64,000 bases of DNA from DATKCF01 sp035513345 (GTDB lineage: Bacteria > Gemmatimonadota > Gemmatimonadetes > Longimicrobiales > RSA9). The translations under genes and the position numbers were made by a program. This document shows positions 42,348-51,717 of the stretch, in pieces; position 1 is the stretch's first letter, and every line of letters starts with the position of its first letter. The notes beneath the pieces were generated by a model that saw only the letters and a program-made list of their open reading frames with translations, was not told the DNA's origin and did no database searches. The DNA lies in the NCBI GenBank assembly GCA_035513345.1, contig DATKCF010000152.1, forward strand, positions 1 through 64,000, written 5' to 3'.

Positions 42348-43172
42348 TCAGGGTGCTGCGCCGGCCAGCCACTCCAGCGCCGGCACCGATGGCGCCTCCC
42401 CGATCTGCACCGCCAGCTCGTAGTAGCGGAGCAGACCTTCCTGCATGCGTGTGTCCAGGTCGAACCGCAGCGATCTCCAGTATGTCAGCAGCGCTTCGGG
42501 CTCCACATTGAACCGCCCCGCGTGCCGCTCTGCCGCAGTGGCGGCGTTCTCTTCGTACCACGCCCGCGACTCGATCAGCACCCGGTACGCACGCCGCAGT
42601 TCGTCCGCGTCACAATCTCGTCTCGCCTGCCACAACGCGTACGCGAACGGCAGCCCTGTCCACTCCGTCCATGCCGCACCGAGGTCGATCACCTGACGAT
42701 CCGCCGGCACGACGCGGCGCAACGCAACATCCCCGATCCGCAGTACCGCGGCCGCGCGTATGCCTATGGGATCGCCCGCATCGGTCTGGTGGAACCACGC
42801 GTACTCCGGCTTCACGCCCCACCGCAACTCCAGAAGAATCCGCAGCAGTACGACCGACGACGCGGATGCCGTCGGCAGCCACACCATCTCGCCGCCGAGC
42901 GACTCGGGTGGCAGGGCCGTTTCCAGGAGAATGCTGCCGACCGGGCCATCCGATCCTATCGCGAGGTCCGGCAACAGAACGTATCGCTCGGAATGACGAG
43001 CGTACTCGATGCTCGAACAGGGCGCGACATCCACCAGACCCGCCAACATCGCTTCGTTCAGCTCCGACGGCACGCCCATCACCAGCCGGAGCCCCTCCGG
43101 CCGCTCCCGCCCGAGCAACTGCGAATGCACCGGTACGCAGTTGCTGTAGTCGATATGGCCGAGCCGGATCAT
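42348..43172 (-). CDS. mqnA: Menaquinone biosynthesis chorismate dehydratase-type protein
   Basis: A 274-residue periplasmic-binding-protein fold enzyme of the MqnA/MqnD family. RLGHIDYSNCVPVHSQLL and ELNEAMLAGLVDVAPCSSIEYARH are typical of MqnA, which dehydrates chorismate at the start of the futalosine route to menaquinone. GLPFAYALWQARRD is the usual C-lobe segment. Other mqn genes are absent from the window. GGAG lies 8 nt before the ATG. Confidence 0.87.
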   Translation of the reverse strand: MIRLGHIDYSNCVPVHSQLLGRERPEGLRLVMGVPSELNEAMLAGLVDVAPCSSIEYARHSERYVLLPDLAIGSDGPVGSILLETALPPESLGGEMVWLPTASASSVVLLRILLELRWGVKPEYAWFHQTDAGDPIGIRAAAVLRIGDVALRRVVPADRQVIDLGAAWTEWTGLPFAYALWQARRDCDADELRRAYRVLIESRAWYEENAATAAERHAGRFNVEPEALLTYWRSLRFDLDTRMQEGLLRYYELAVQIGEAPSVPALEWLAGAAP

Positions 43173-43203
43173 TCAGCCAGCTCCACGGCCGCCGCCCCCA
43201 CAC

Positions 43204-43584
43204 TCAGCCCGTCGTCGAACGGGGACGGCGACGCCGTTTCCGTTGCGCCTGGCCGTCTGTCAGCGTGAACCGGATCGTCGATGGGTGGCCGCCGGCGTCC
43301 CGTTGCGTCGTCTCCACCATGATGCGCGTCACGACACCGTCAGGGTCGTGCAGGTCGATCTCGAAATCCAGCGACTCCGATTCCGATACGACGCGCGTCC
43401 GCACTCGACGGCCCGGCAAACCAGACGCCGAGGACGGGTTCCGGATCAGCGTCTTCGTGCTCTGCCGGCCGTTCTCCAGATTGCGTGTCACCTTCACGTG
43501 GCGGAGCCAGTCCGGCGGGTAGCTGATCGTGTACTCGGAGCCGTGCTGATCGGTACCGCGTCCCTCTCGGTTGTGACGTGCCAT
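43204..43584 (-). CDS. Hypothetical protein, charged, 126 residues
   Basis: A soluble basic protein with a beta-rich middle (EYTISYPPDWLRHVKVTRNL, then DFEIDLHDPDGVVTRIMVET) and an Arg-rich tail (RKRRRRPRS). No family recognised. The ATG at 43584 is placed by GGAGG 4 nt upstream; a GTG directly before it is an alternative. It is divergent from rho. Confidence 0.6.
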   Translation of the reverse strand: MARHNREGRGTDQHGSEYTISYPPDWLRHVKVTRNLENGRQSTKTLIRNPSSASGLPGRRVRTRVVSESESLDFEIDLHDPDGVVTRIMVETTQRDAGGHPSTIRFTLTDGQAQRKRRRRPRSTTG

Positions 43585-43722
43585 CACACCTCCGCCATAT
43601 CGCCTGCGGGCCCCGCCTCCGCGTGGGCCGCCCGTCGAGCCAAACTCCCGTAGCCCCCGACCGGTGTCAAGCGGACACCGATCCGGAACTCCGCCTCCCC
43701 ATCACCCTGCCCAACGCCACTC

Positions 43723-43751
43723 TTGACCTTGCCCCGGGCCCGTGCTACACT
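43723..43751 (+). promoter_or_regulatory. Sigma-70-like promoter of rho
   Basis: TTGACC (43723-43728) and TACACT (43746-43751) are separated by 17 nt. The start point near 43758 leaves a leader of about 170 nt before the GTG of rho. The 342 bp between the hypothetical gene and rho contain no gene besides this. Confidence 0.7.
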
Positions 43752-43929
43752 ACCCCGTCACCACGACAACTCGATTTTCCCCGACAATCGGCGCGAGCGC
43801 GCCCAACCCGAGAATCCGGCCCTATCGCTCTCTGATCAACATTCCGGGCGTACAGCGCTTCCGATTGCCAGGCGCTGACCTTCCCATGTGCCAATCCAGA
43901 CTCAAACGTGTCTTCCGGAGCAAGGAACC

Positions 43930-45180
43930 GTGGACATTGCCGAACTGAAGAGTAAGTCCATCGCGGAACTTCACGAGATGGCGGAAGATCTGAAAATCGC
44001 CAACTACTCGGGCCTCCGCAAACAGGACCTGATCTTCCGCATCGAACAGAATCTGCTCGATTCCGACGTCGTCCTGCGCGGCGAGGGCGTTCTCGAGATC
44101 CTGCCCGAGGGGTACGGCTTCCTCAGGTCGCAGGACTGGAACTACCTGTACGGCCCCGACGACATCTACGTCAGCCCATCACAGATCAAGCGGTTCGATC
44201 TCCGTACGGGCGACACCGTGCTCGGCCAGGTCCGGCCGCCCAAGGAGGGTGAACGGTATCTGGCCCTGCTCAAGGTCGAGCAGGTCAATGGCGATGATCC
44301 CGAGCGCGCCAAGCATCGCATCGCGTTCGACAACCTGCGGCCGCGCTACCCAGAGAACCGGCTCAAGCTCGAGAACTCGACCGGCGACCTGTCCATGCGT
44401 CTCATGGACCTCGTCGTGCCCATCGGCAAGGGCCAGCGCGGCCTCATCGTCTCCCCGCCCAAGGCCGGCAAGACGATGATCATGCAGAAGATCGCCAACT
44501 CCATTATCGAGAATCACCCCGAAGTCCACCTGATCGTACTGCTGATCGACGAACGGCCCGAAGAAGTCACCGACATGGAGGAGAACGTCAAGGCCGAGGT
44601 CATTTCCTCGACCTTCGATGAACCCGCCGACCGCCACGTACAGGTCGCCGAGATGGTCATCGAAAAGGCGAAACGTCTCATCGAGCACGGCCGTGACGTC
44701 GTCATCCTCCTCGACTCGATTACACGACTCGCCCGCGCTTACAACGTCACCGTACCGCACTCCGGCAAGATCCTGTCCGGCGGTGTCGACGCGCACGCGC
44801 TGCACAAGCCGAAGCGCTTCTTTGGCGCAGCACGCAACATCGACCAGGGTGGCTCCCTCACCATCATCGCGACCGCCCTCATCGAAACCGGCTCGCGCAT
44901 GGATGAGGTCATCTTCGAGGAGTTCAAGGGCACCGGCAACATGGAGGTCGTGCTCGATCGCCATATCGCCGACAAGCGCGTCTTCCCCGCGATCGACATC
45001 AACCGTTCCGGTACCCGCAAGGAAGAACTGCTGCTCGACGAGATCGAACTCAACCGCGTCTACCTGCTCCGCAATTTCCTGGCTGACATGCCGCCGGCCG
45101 AAGCGCTCGAATTCCTCCTCGACCGCATGCGCCGCACCAAGGTCAACAAGGAATTCCTCGACAGCATGGCCAAGGGATAG
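43930..45180 (+). CDS. rho: Transcription termination factor Rho
   Basis: A 416-residue hexameric RNA helicase that ends transcription of unstructured RNA. Rho-N (KSKSIAELHEMAEDLKI), the RNA-binding CSD with GYGFLR and YGPDDIYVS, P-loop SPPKAGKTMIM, Walker B VVILLDSITRLARAYN and the Q/R loops SGGVDAHALHKPKRFFG are all present. The N-terminal insertion domain of some GC-rich phyla is absent. Start GTG at 43930 follows AAGGA; a longer frame to 43888 adds no conserved residues. Confidence 0.96.
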   Translation: MDIAELKSKSIAELHEMAEDLKIANYSGLRKQDLIFRIEQNLLDSDVVLRGEGVLEILPEGYGFLRSQDWNYLYGPDDIYVSPSQIKRFDLRTGDTVLGQVRPPKEGERYLALLKVEQVNGDDPERAKHRIAFDNLRPRYPENRLKLENSTGDLSMRLMDLVVPIGKGQRGLIVSPPKAGKTMIMQKIANSIIENHPEVHLIVLLIDERPEEVTDMEENVKAEVISSTFDEPADRHVQVAEMVIEKAKRLIEHGRDVVILLDSITRLARAYNVTVPHSGKILSGGVDAHALHKPKRFFGAARNIDQGGSLTIIATALIETGSRMDEVIFEEFKGTGNMEVVLDRHIADKRVFPAIDINRSGTRKEELLLDEIELNRVYLLRNFLADMPPAEALEFLLDRMRRTKVNKEFLDSMAKG

Positions 45181-45194
45181 ACGGACGAACCGGA

Positions 45195-45632
45195 TTATCG
45201 CAACGACAGCCGATTCTCGACCAGCAACTGGATGGTCGCGCTCTGCGCCTCCGAGACGTCCACCGGCCGCGCCACGATGAATCCCGCCCTGCCGGTCTCC
45301 GGAACGAAGAGTATGAGATGATCCGATCGGGCGGGCGGACCATACGGCCACGCCATGCCGGTCGTGTCGACGGCCATCAGCTCCCCGGCGTCCGTCAGGC
45401 TGGCAAGCATTCCGCCATACTCGATCCATGTATCGATCGGGTCCTGGCCTGACAGGATCCGCGGCGTCACGGTCGTTTCGAAGTACTGGACCGCCTTCCC
45501 GAACGCCTCTCGCCCAACGGCCTTCAGCTCGCGCAACCGGTCGCGGTACGCGTCCCGGCTGTCGATGAAGCCGCGTTCGGCGAATCCTCTCGCCAGCTTC
45601 GCGTCGAGTTCGATTCTTGCACCCTCTGCCAT
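45195..45632 (-). CDS. Hypothetical protein, 145 residues
   Basis: An acidic/basic alpha-helical protein with DSRDAYRDRLRELKAVGREAFGKAVQYF and a C-terminal beta segment (HLILFVPETGRAGFIVARPV). No recognised family or motif. ATG start; the frame further upstream overlaps the divergent phosphoribosyltransferase start and is not used. It is convergent with rho, 14 bp apart. Confidence 0.55.
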   Translation of the reverse strand: MAEGARIELDAKLARGFAERGFIDSRDAYRDRLRELKAVGREAFGKAVQYFETTVTPRILSGQDPIDTWIEYGGMLASLTDAGELMAVDTTGMAWPYGPPARSDHLILFVPETGRAGFIVARPVDVSEAQSATIQLLVENRLSLR

Positions 45633-45745
45633 GGGACGCGGATCATGGACCCTGCCGGCCGTACCGTCAACGGCTTCCCACGATCCTTTGGGTCCGCTAC
45701 ATTGCCGATCCCCACGCCGGTTCATGCAGACCATGGAGGGCACCC

Positions 45746-46300
45746 ATGACTCGACCGAGCAGCATGTCCGCAAAACGTGCCCCCGGAATGCCCGATGCGG
45801 ACGTCCTCGAGATGGACTGGGAGTTCTTCGGCGAGCTTTGTCGCGTTCTCGCCGTCAAGGTGGCCGCGTCCGGATACCAGCCGGAGATCGTCATCGGAAT
45901 CGCGAAGGCCGGTGTCATTCCGGGCGCGGTCGTCGCTTCGATACTCCGCTGCGACTTCTACAGCCTCAAGATCAGCCGCGACGCGGGCGGGTCACGGACT
46001 CGCGCTCGGCCGAAGATCTTCTCCGCCGCGCCGGTCGAGGCATCGCGCAAGCGGGTCCTCGTCGTCGACGAGATCTGTACGTCCGGCGAAACCCTGCGCA
46101 TCGCGCTCAATGCCATGCGACAGGTCAATCCGGCCGATCTCAGGACAGCGACCAGCCTCGTCAAGCAGGGCCTCTACAAGCCCGACTTCTATGCTCTCGA
46201 GACTGGCGCGACGGTCATCTTTCCGTGGGACCGCCAGATCGTTGATGCCCATGGCGACCTCGTCGTCAATCCGATGTACGAGAATCTGATCGAGGACTGA
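45746..46300 (+). CDS. Phosphoribosyltransferase family protein
   Basis: A 184-residue type I PRTase. The PRPP-binding motif is VLVVDEICTSGETL, with the hood region IVIGIAKAGVIPGAVVAS; a DFYSLK strand and WDRQIVDAHGDLVV complete the fold. Second acidic residue of VVDD is Glu. Base specificity (purine or other) cannot be told. GGAGGG 5 nt before the ATG. Divergent from the hypothetical gene, with a 113-bp shared upstream region. Confidence 0.85.
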   Translation: MTRPSSMSAKRAPGMPDADVLEMDWEFFGELCRVLAVKVAASGYQPEIVIGIAKAGVIPGAVVASILRCDFYSLKISRDAGGSRTRARPKIFSAAPVEASRKRVLVVDEICTSGETLRIALNAMRQVNPADLRTATSLVKQGLYKPDFYALETGATVIFPWDRQIVDAHGDLVVNPMYENLIED

Positions 46301-46315
46301 GGGTCCGACGCGCGC

Positions 46316-47854
46316 TCACCGATCGGCTACCGACCGCAGCACGTCCAGGACGCCGGCATGCGCGGGCACGTGATCCTCGGCGGATAGCCGGGCGCCGGCA
46401 TCCAGCAGTGCCCGCACCGAGGCCTCGTACACACCATCGGCTTCGAACCCGATGTCCGCTCCGAAGCAGGCCCAGCCGAGTGGCGAGGCAGTATGCTCGG
46501 TGTCCCTGATCCGGAAGTCCGCGCCTCGGCGCAGCAGTTCCCGGACGATCGGTGCTCGCCCGCGAATCGCGGCGTGATGCAGAGCACTGGCGCCGGACGC
46601 ATCGGTCGTGTCGACCGGGAACCCGGCGGCCAGGCAGGCTGATACGACATCGAATCGGCCACGTGAGGCCGCTTCGGGAAGCAGCCGCAGATCCGCCGGT
46701 TCGAGTGATGCCACCGTATCCGTTGACGCGATGCGGCTCGCCCCCGCGGTATCGCCACGCCCGCACACAGCCAGCAGCGTGTCCGCCGGCGACAGCATCT
46801 CCGGCACGGCGCCGGCCTCTGCCAGGACCGCCGCAACCGCGTCGAAGCCGCCGCGCATCGCCAGCAACCACGCCGTCCGGCCGTCGGCACGGCGAGCGTC
46901 CACGTCGGCGCCGTGACGTATCAGCAGACGCACGATCTCCGGCTGCTGCCCTCGCCGGGCAGCAGCGTGCAGCGCACTCTCCTGCTCCCGTCCGGACCGG
47001 ACATCCGGGTCGGCGCCGTGATCGAGCAGCCACCGCAGGCCTTCCTCGACACGTCCGTCACTTGCGACATCCCACCAGTTCAGCAGAAAGTGCAGGGCCG
47101 TGTTGCCCCAGTCGCCCGTGAAGTTCAGATCGACGCCGTATTCGAGCAGCAACTCGAGCGATTCCTCGTGGAATCGCTCCGCCGCGTGAAACACCGACTC
47201 GCCATCTGTCGGGCTGGCCCCCGCCTCCAGAAGCATGCGCGCTATGCGCGGCACGTTGCGTACTCCCGTCACCGCATACAGGGCGGGAACATGGTAATGT
47301 CCGTCTTTCGTGTTCGGGTCGGCGCCCGCATCCAGCAGAACTCGTGCAACAGCCGCAAGGCCGTCATCACGGTCGGCACTCTCGCCATGAAACGGCGAGT
47401 AGCAGAGCCATAGCAGTGGTTCCCCCGACGGTGTGCCTGATCGGCTGTTCACTACAGCCGGGTCGCCCGCCACGTGGCGCCGGACTGCCGTCTCGAGCCC
47501 GAGCACGGCAGCCACATGCACGCTCGCTTCCACAATGCGTGGCTCGGCCTCCAGAACTGACAACGCACCAGACCCCTCACCCGCCAGGACCAGCCGCAGG
47601 AACCCATCGACCGCATCGCCCACACCGCGCGAGCCCGCGACGTGCGCGCGCAGTTGCGCCCAGCTCCTGAACCCGTACTCGCGCGCAATGACACGCTGCG
47701 CTTCCGTCAGCTTCAGATCAGCCTTCGCCCCCACCACCGCCTGCACGCGTGCCACCGCTTCGGCGTCCCCCTCGAGGAACGCCTGCCGCAGTGCTTTTGC
47801 CTGTCGCTTGAGATGCTCGAGATCGGGGCGCCCGGGAAGATTACGTGCTGACAC
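46316..47854 (-). CDS. Ankyrin repeat protein
   Basis: A 512-residue protein. Residues 1-70 hold a helical start (PGRPDLEHLKRQAKALRQAF), and about eight to nine ankyrin repeats follow, such as DGRTAWLLAMRGGFDAVAAVL and DASGASALHHAAIRGRAPIV. No signal or membrane segment. Likely a protein-binding scaffold. Start GTG at 47854 has AAAGGAGG 8 nt upstream. The 231 bp to gyrB contain a G-rich tract and nothing coding. Confidence 0.88.
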   Translation of the reverse strand: MSARNLPGRPDLEHLKRQAKALRQAFLEGDAEAVARVQAVVGAKADLKLTEAQRVIAREYGFRSWAQLRAHVAGSRGVGDAVDGFLRLVLAGEGSGALSVLEAEPRIVEASVHVAAVLGLETAVRRHVAGDPAVVNSRSGTPSGEPLLWLCYSPFHGESADRDDGLAAVARVLLDAGADPNTKDGHYHVPALYAVTGVRNVPRIARMLLEAGASPTDGESVFHAAERFHEESLELLLEYGVDLNFTGDWGNTALHFLLNWWDVASDGRVEEGLRWLLDHGADPDVRSGREQESALHAAARRGQQPEIVRLLIRHGADVDARRADGRTAWLLAMRGGFDAVAAVLAEAGAVPEMLSPADTLLAVCGRGDTAGASRIASTDTVASLEPADLRLLPEAASRGRFDVVSACLAAGFPVDTTDASGASALHHAAIRGRAPIVRELLRRGADFRIRDTEHTASPLGWACFGADIGFEADGVYEASVRALLDAGARLSAEDHVPAHAGVLDVLRSVADR

Positions 47855-48085
47855 GCAGAACCTCCTTTCAGTGGATCGCCCGGCGTCCGCGCCGTTCGGG
47901 CTGAAAGAAGGTCGCTATCAGTACTGCCAACTGCTCAGGTGGACTGCGTCCTTTCCGCGGACCGGTTGCGCCCCTGCCTGCGCCAGCCAACCGTAGCCCC
48001 GCCCACCCCAAACCGCAAGAGCCCCCTCCCGCACCCCTCCCGCAGTGCCCCCCAGAAACCAGCCCCAGAAACGTGTCCTGTCCCC

Positions 48086-50035
48086 CTAAACATCCAGGTT
48101 CTTCACAAACTTCGCATTCTTCTCGATGAACCTGCGGCGAGGCTCGACCTCATCACCCATCAGTGTCGTGAACACCATGTCCGCCTCGACCGCATCCTCC
48201 ATCATGACTTTCAGGATCGTACGCGTCTCCGGATCCATCGTGGTCTTCCAGAGCTGGTCGGGATTCATCTCCCCAAGACCCTTGTAGCGCTGCAGATTGA
48301 TGCCTCGACCGCCGCCTTCCTTCCCGTTCGGCGCCATGCGCTCGTACAGGACCTCGCGCTCGTTCTCCGAGTACGCGTAGTGCTCTTCCTTGCCCTTCGC
48401 CAGACGGTACAGTGGCGGCTGCGCGATGAAGATCATCCCCTCGTCGACCAGCTGCCGCATATGACGGTAGAAGAAGGTCAGCAGCAGAGTGCGGATGTGC
48501 GCACCATCGACGTCCGCGTCCGTCATGATGATGACCTTGCCGTAGCGCGCGTTCTTCACGTTGAACTCGTCTTCGCCGATACCTGTCCCGATAGCCGCGA
48601 TGATCGTGCGGATCTCTTCGTTCGACAGGATCTTGTCGAGCCGTGACTTCTCGACGTTCAGGATCTTGCCGCGCAGCGGCAGGATCGCCTGGAAGTTGCG
48701 GTCCCTGCCCTGCTTCGCGCTGCCGCCGGCGCTGTCGCCCTCGACCAGGTACAGCTCGCACAGTGCGGGATCGGTGATCGAGCAGTCGGCCAGCTTGCCG
48801 GGCAGGACCATGCCCTCGAGCGCGTTCTTGCGGCGGACCAGTTCCCTCGCCTTGCGCGCCGCCATCCGCGCCCTCGCCGCCTGAAGCGCTTTCTCGATTA
48901 TGATCTTCGCGACCGGAGGGTTCTCCTCGAGGAATGCCGCGAGTTTCTCGTTCACGACCTGCTCCACGGCGCCGCGCACTTCCGAGTTGCCAAGCTTCGT
49001 CTTCGTCTGGCCCTCGAACTGCGGCTCGCGAACCTTCACTGACAGAACGCACGTCATGCCCTCACGCACATCCTCACCCGACAGCGTGTCTTCTTCCTTC
49101 TTCAGATGGTTGTTCTTCCGGCCATAGTCGTTGATCGTTCGCGTCAACGCCGACTTGAAGCCCGTGAGGTGCGTGCCGCCTTCGTGCGTATTGATGTTGT
49201 TCACGAAAGTGAACGTGTTCTCCGTATAGCCGTCATCGTACTGTATCGAGATCTCGATGTCCGCTTCCTCGCGCGACGCCTCGATGAACACCGGCTGCGG
49301 ATGGAGCGGCTTGCGTGCACCGCGCAGGTACACGACGAACTCGTTGATGCCGCCCTCGAAGTAGTACTCCTCCGTGCCCCTGCCGCCGCTATCCTCGTCA
49401 CGTTCATCGGTGATCAGAATGCGCAGACCACGATTCAAAAACGCAAGCTCGCGCAGACGGTTCGACAGAATGTCGAAATCGAAGCGGATCTCCGGGAAAA
49501 TCTCACTGTCGGCCATGAACCTGACCGTCGTGCCCGACTTCTTCGTCTTGCCCGTGACCGTGAGTTCCGTCTCCTTCTTGCCGCGCGCATACCTCTGGCT
49601 GTAGACCTTGCCATCGCGGCGGACTTCGACCTCGAGCCATTCCGACAGCGCGTTGACGACGCTTACACCCACGCCGTGCAACCCGCCCGACACCTTGTAG
49701 CTCTCCTTGTCGAACTTGCCACCCGCGTGCAGCATCGTCATTGCGACTTCGACGCCCGGCTTCTTTTCGCCCGGATGGATGTCCACCGGAATGCCGCGGC
49801 CGTCATCTGACACGGTGACCGAATTGTCCGGGTGTACGACAACTTCGATGTGCGTGCAGTAGCCCGCGAGCGCTTCGTCCACCGAGTTGTCGACTACCTC
49901 GTAGGCGAGATGATGCAGGCCGCGTGGACCCGTCGACCCGATGTACATGCCCGGCCGCCGACGCACGGCGTCAAGACCCTTCAGGACCTGGATCTGCCCG
50001 GCTGTGTAGTCGTTGGCCTGCTGCTTCTTCGTCAT
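48086..50035 (-). CDS. gyrB: DNA gyrase subunit B
   Basis: A 649-residue type IIA topoisomerase ATPase subunit. GHKL motifs are LAYEVVDNSVDEALAG, SDDGRGIPVDIHP and GGLHGVGVSVVNALS. The transducer contains THLTGFKSALTRT, and the TOPRIM has LVEGDSAGGSAKQGRD and TDADVDGAHIRTLLLTFFYR. Length and the QRYKGLGEMNPDQLW segment fit GyrB; ParE is a less likely alternative. The position in the recF-dciA-gyrB order supports GyrB. Confidence 0.96.
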   Translation of the reverse strand: MTKKQQANDYTAGQIQVLKGLDAVRRRPGMYIGSTGPRGLHHLAYEVVDNSVDEALAGYCTHIEVVVHPDNSVTVSDDGRGIPVDIHPGEKKPGVEVAMTMLHAGGKFDKESYKVSGGLHGVGVSVVNALSEWLEVEVRRDGKVYSQRYARGKKETELTVTGKTKKSGTTVRFMADSEIFPEIRFDFDILSNRLRELAFLNRGLRILITDERDEDSGGRGTEEYYFEGGINEFVVYLRGARKPLHPQPVFIEASREEADIEISIQYDDGYTENTFTFVNNINTHEGGTHLTGFKSALTRTINDYGRKNNHLKKEEDTLSGEDVREGMTCVLSVKVREPQFEGQTKTKLGNSEVRGAVEQVVNEKLAAFLEENPPVAKIIIEKALQAARARMAARKARELVRRKNALEGMVLPGKLADCSITDPALCELYLVEGDSAGGSAKQGRDRNFQAILPLRGKILNVEKSRLDKILSNEEIRTIIAAIGTGIGEDEFNVKNARYGKVIIMTDADVDGAHIRTLLLTFFYRHMRQLVDEGMIFIAQPPLYRLAKGKEEHYAYSENEREVLYERMAPNGKEGGGRGINLQRYKGLGEMNPDQLWKTTMDPETRTILKVMMEDAVEADMVFTTLMGDEVEPRRRFIEKNAKFVKNLDV

Positions 50036-50131
50036 GACGCTCCGCCTCTGTCGTACAACCTCACCCCGCCCGTCCCGGAATAGCCGTTATTGATACCCCG
50101 GAACGGACCGGATGTTGTACCCGGATCCACC

Positions 50132-50452
50132 TCACTGCCGGCGCACCGTGGCGCCACCATCGATCACGAATCTCAGCTTCGTCAGACGGCCCTTGTCGCG
50201 GCCAGCATTCAGCTTTCGCAGGATCTGCCGCTCCATCATGTGAAGCTCCATGAGCCATGCGCTCGACCGGACCGCAACGATCAGCGTGCCACGCGATACG
50301 GTGACCGGCCGCGTCACCTCCGCGATCGCCGGTCCGACCCGCTCCGCCCAGTCCGGCACGACGGCGGCCTCGGCGAGCCGCTCTTCCATGCCCGCCGCCT
50401 CGATGTAGTCGGCCAGGGCCCTGCCGATCGCGGTAAACGGGTTGTCGCTCAT
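50132..50452 (-). CDS. dciA: DUF721 / DciA family protein
   Basis: A 106-residue protein of the DUF721 family, thought to load the replicative helicase in bacteria lacking DnaC. Marks are WAERVGPAIAEVTRPV and GTLIVAVRSSAWLMELHMM near the middle. The ATG overlaps the recF stop by 4 nt. The 96 bp to gyrB hold nothing else. Conserved order recF-dciA-gyrB. Confidence 0.85.
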   Translation of the reverse strand: MSDNPFTAIGRALADYIEAAGMEERLAEAAVVPDWAERVGPAIAEVTRPVTVSRGTLIVAVRSSAWLMELHMMERQILRKLNAGRDKGRLTKLRFVIDGGATVRRQ

Positions 50453-51627
50453 TCGCCGTACGCCGTGATCCGGCCGGCCAGGATACCGAGCCGGGGCAAT
50501 TGGGCGATCGATTCCGCGCCCTTCACCGATCTCAGCCTCACGTCGGACTCCTTCGGCGCGGTCAGAATGACCTGGCCATGGCCTTCGGCTTCGAGCGTCT
50601 CGAGCAGTCGAACGCTGCGGCCGGCATCGAGTTCGGCGAACACGTCATCGAGCAGTACGATGGGCGCGCTGCCACGCGCGTGTCGCACGGATTCCGCCTC
50701 GATCAGGCGCAGCGCGATTGCGGCCGTGCGCAACTGCCCGCCCGACCCGAAATCGCGAAGCTCGACCTCGCGTCCGTCCATCGCCATCGTGATCGCCATG
50801 TCGTCGCGGTGCGGCCCGATCACCGTCATGCCACGGTCCCGTTCACGGTCGGCCACGCGTTCGATCTCCTGTTCGAGCACAACCCTCGCGCGGCCGGCGT
50901 CCAGCGCGGCATCCGGCTCGATGCGCAGGCCGGGCCGGTACGTGATCGATGCCTGCGCGCCATCACCGACAGCCGCATAGCGGCGGGCGAAGCCAGCCGC
51001 GTGCCGGTCGATCCAGCGAGCTCGCTCGCTCACAATGCGAGCGCCCGCCTCGATGAACGGGGGGTCGAACGCTCCGATGTGCGCGGCCGCCGCGCCCTTC
51101 CGCAGCAACGCGTTACGCTGGCGCAGAGCCTGCCGGTACGTCTGCAGCGCGCCGAGATAGCCCGTCACGTTGACGGACAGCACGATGTCGAGGAACCTGC
51201 GCCGTTCGGCCGGACCGCCCGTGACCATCGCGAGGTCGGACGGCGAGAAGATGACCGCTCGCGCACGGCCGATCGCATCGCCGATGCGGTCCGGCTCGAC
51301 GCCATCGACCGTCACACGCTTCGTCCTCGTCCTCAGTTCGTAGCCGGCCGCCACTTCGACACGCGTACCGGTCCCGCCGTCCTCGAACCACGCTCCGACG
51401 TGGAACGCGGCCTCGCCGCCACGCACGAGCTGTTCGTCCGCGGAGCCGCGAAACGAGCGGAATATCTCGAGGTAGTAGATCGACTCGAGCAGGTTCGTCT
51501 TGCCGGACCCGTTGTCGCCTATCACCGCAATGCCCGACGCCGGGATCTCGAGGTCGAGCGTCTGCAAGTTGCGGTAATCGCGCAGCCGGAGCGTGCGGCA
51601 GGCGAGTGCGGCCACACCGTCGCTCAT
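50449..51627 (-). CDS. recF: DNA replication/repair protein RecF
   Basis: A 392-residue SMC-like ATPase that helps load RecA on gapped DNA. Walker A GDNGSGKTNLLE, RDYRNLQTLDLEI at the N-terminus, PSDLAMVTGGPAERRRFLD and the signature and Walker B (DFGSGGQLRTAAIALRL and PIVLLDDVFAELD) are intact. Upstream dnaA and dnaN are not adjacent; an enoyl-CoA hydratase precedes instead. Confidence 0.94.
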   Translation of the reverse strand: MSDGVAALACRTLRLRDYRNLQTLDLEIPASGIAVIGDNGSGKTNLLESIYYLEIFRSFRGSADEQLVRGGEAAFHVGAWFEDGGTGTRVEVAAGYELRTRTKRVTVDGVEPDRIGDAIGRARAVIFSPSDLAMVTGGPAERRRFLDIVLSVNVTGYLGALQTYRQALRQRNALLRKGAAAAHIGAFDPPFIEAGARIVSERARWIDRHAAGFARRYAAVGDGAQASITYRPGLRIEPDAALDAGRARVVLEQEIERVADRERDRGMTVIGPHRDDMAITMAMDGREVELRDFGSGGQLRTAAIALRLIEAESVRHARGSAPIVLLDDVFAELDAGRSVRLLETLEAEGHGQVILTAPKESDVRLRSVKGAESIAQLPRLGILAGRITAYGE

Positions 51628-51669
51628 CTCGCCATACGGTCGCTCATCGCGCCATCCTGAAAGCTAGCT

Positions 51670-51683
51670 CGCGCGCGCGCGCG
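51670..51683. repeat. Short alternating CG tract
   Basis: Seven CG dinucleotides in a row sit between the enoyl-CoA hydratase and recF genes (90 bp). Possibly Z-forming; biological meaning unclear. Confidence 0.5.
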
Positions 51684-51717
51684 CGACCAGTGGGCGGGCG
51701 ACAGACCGGCCGGCGGA

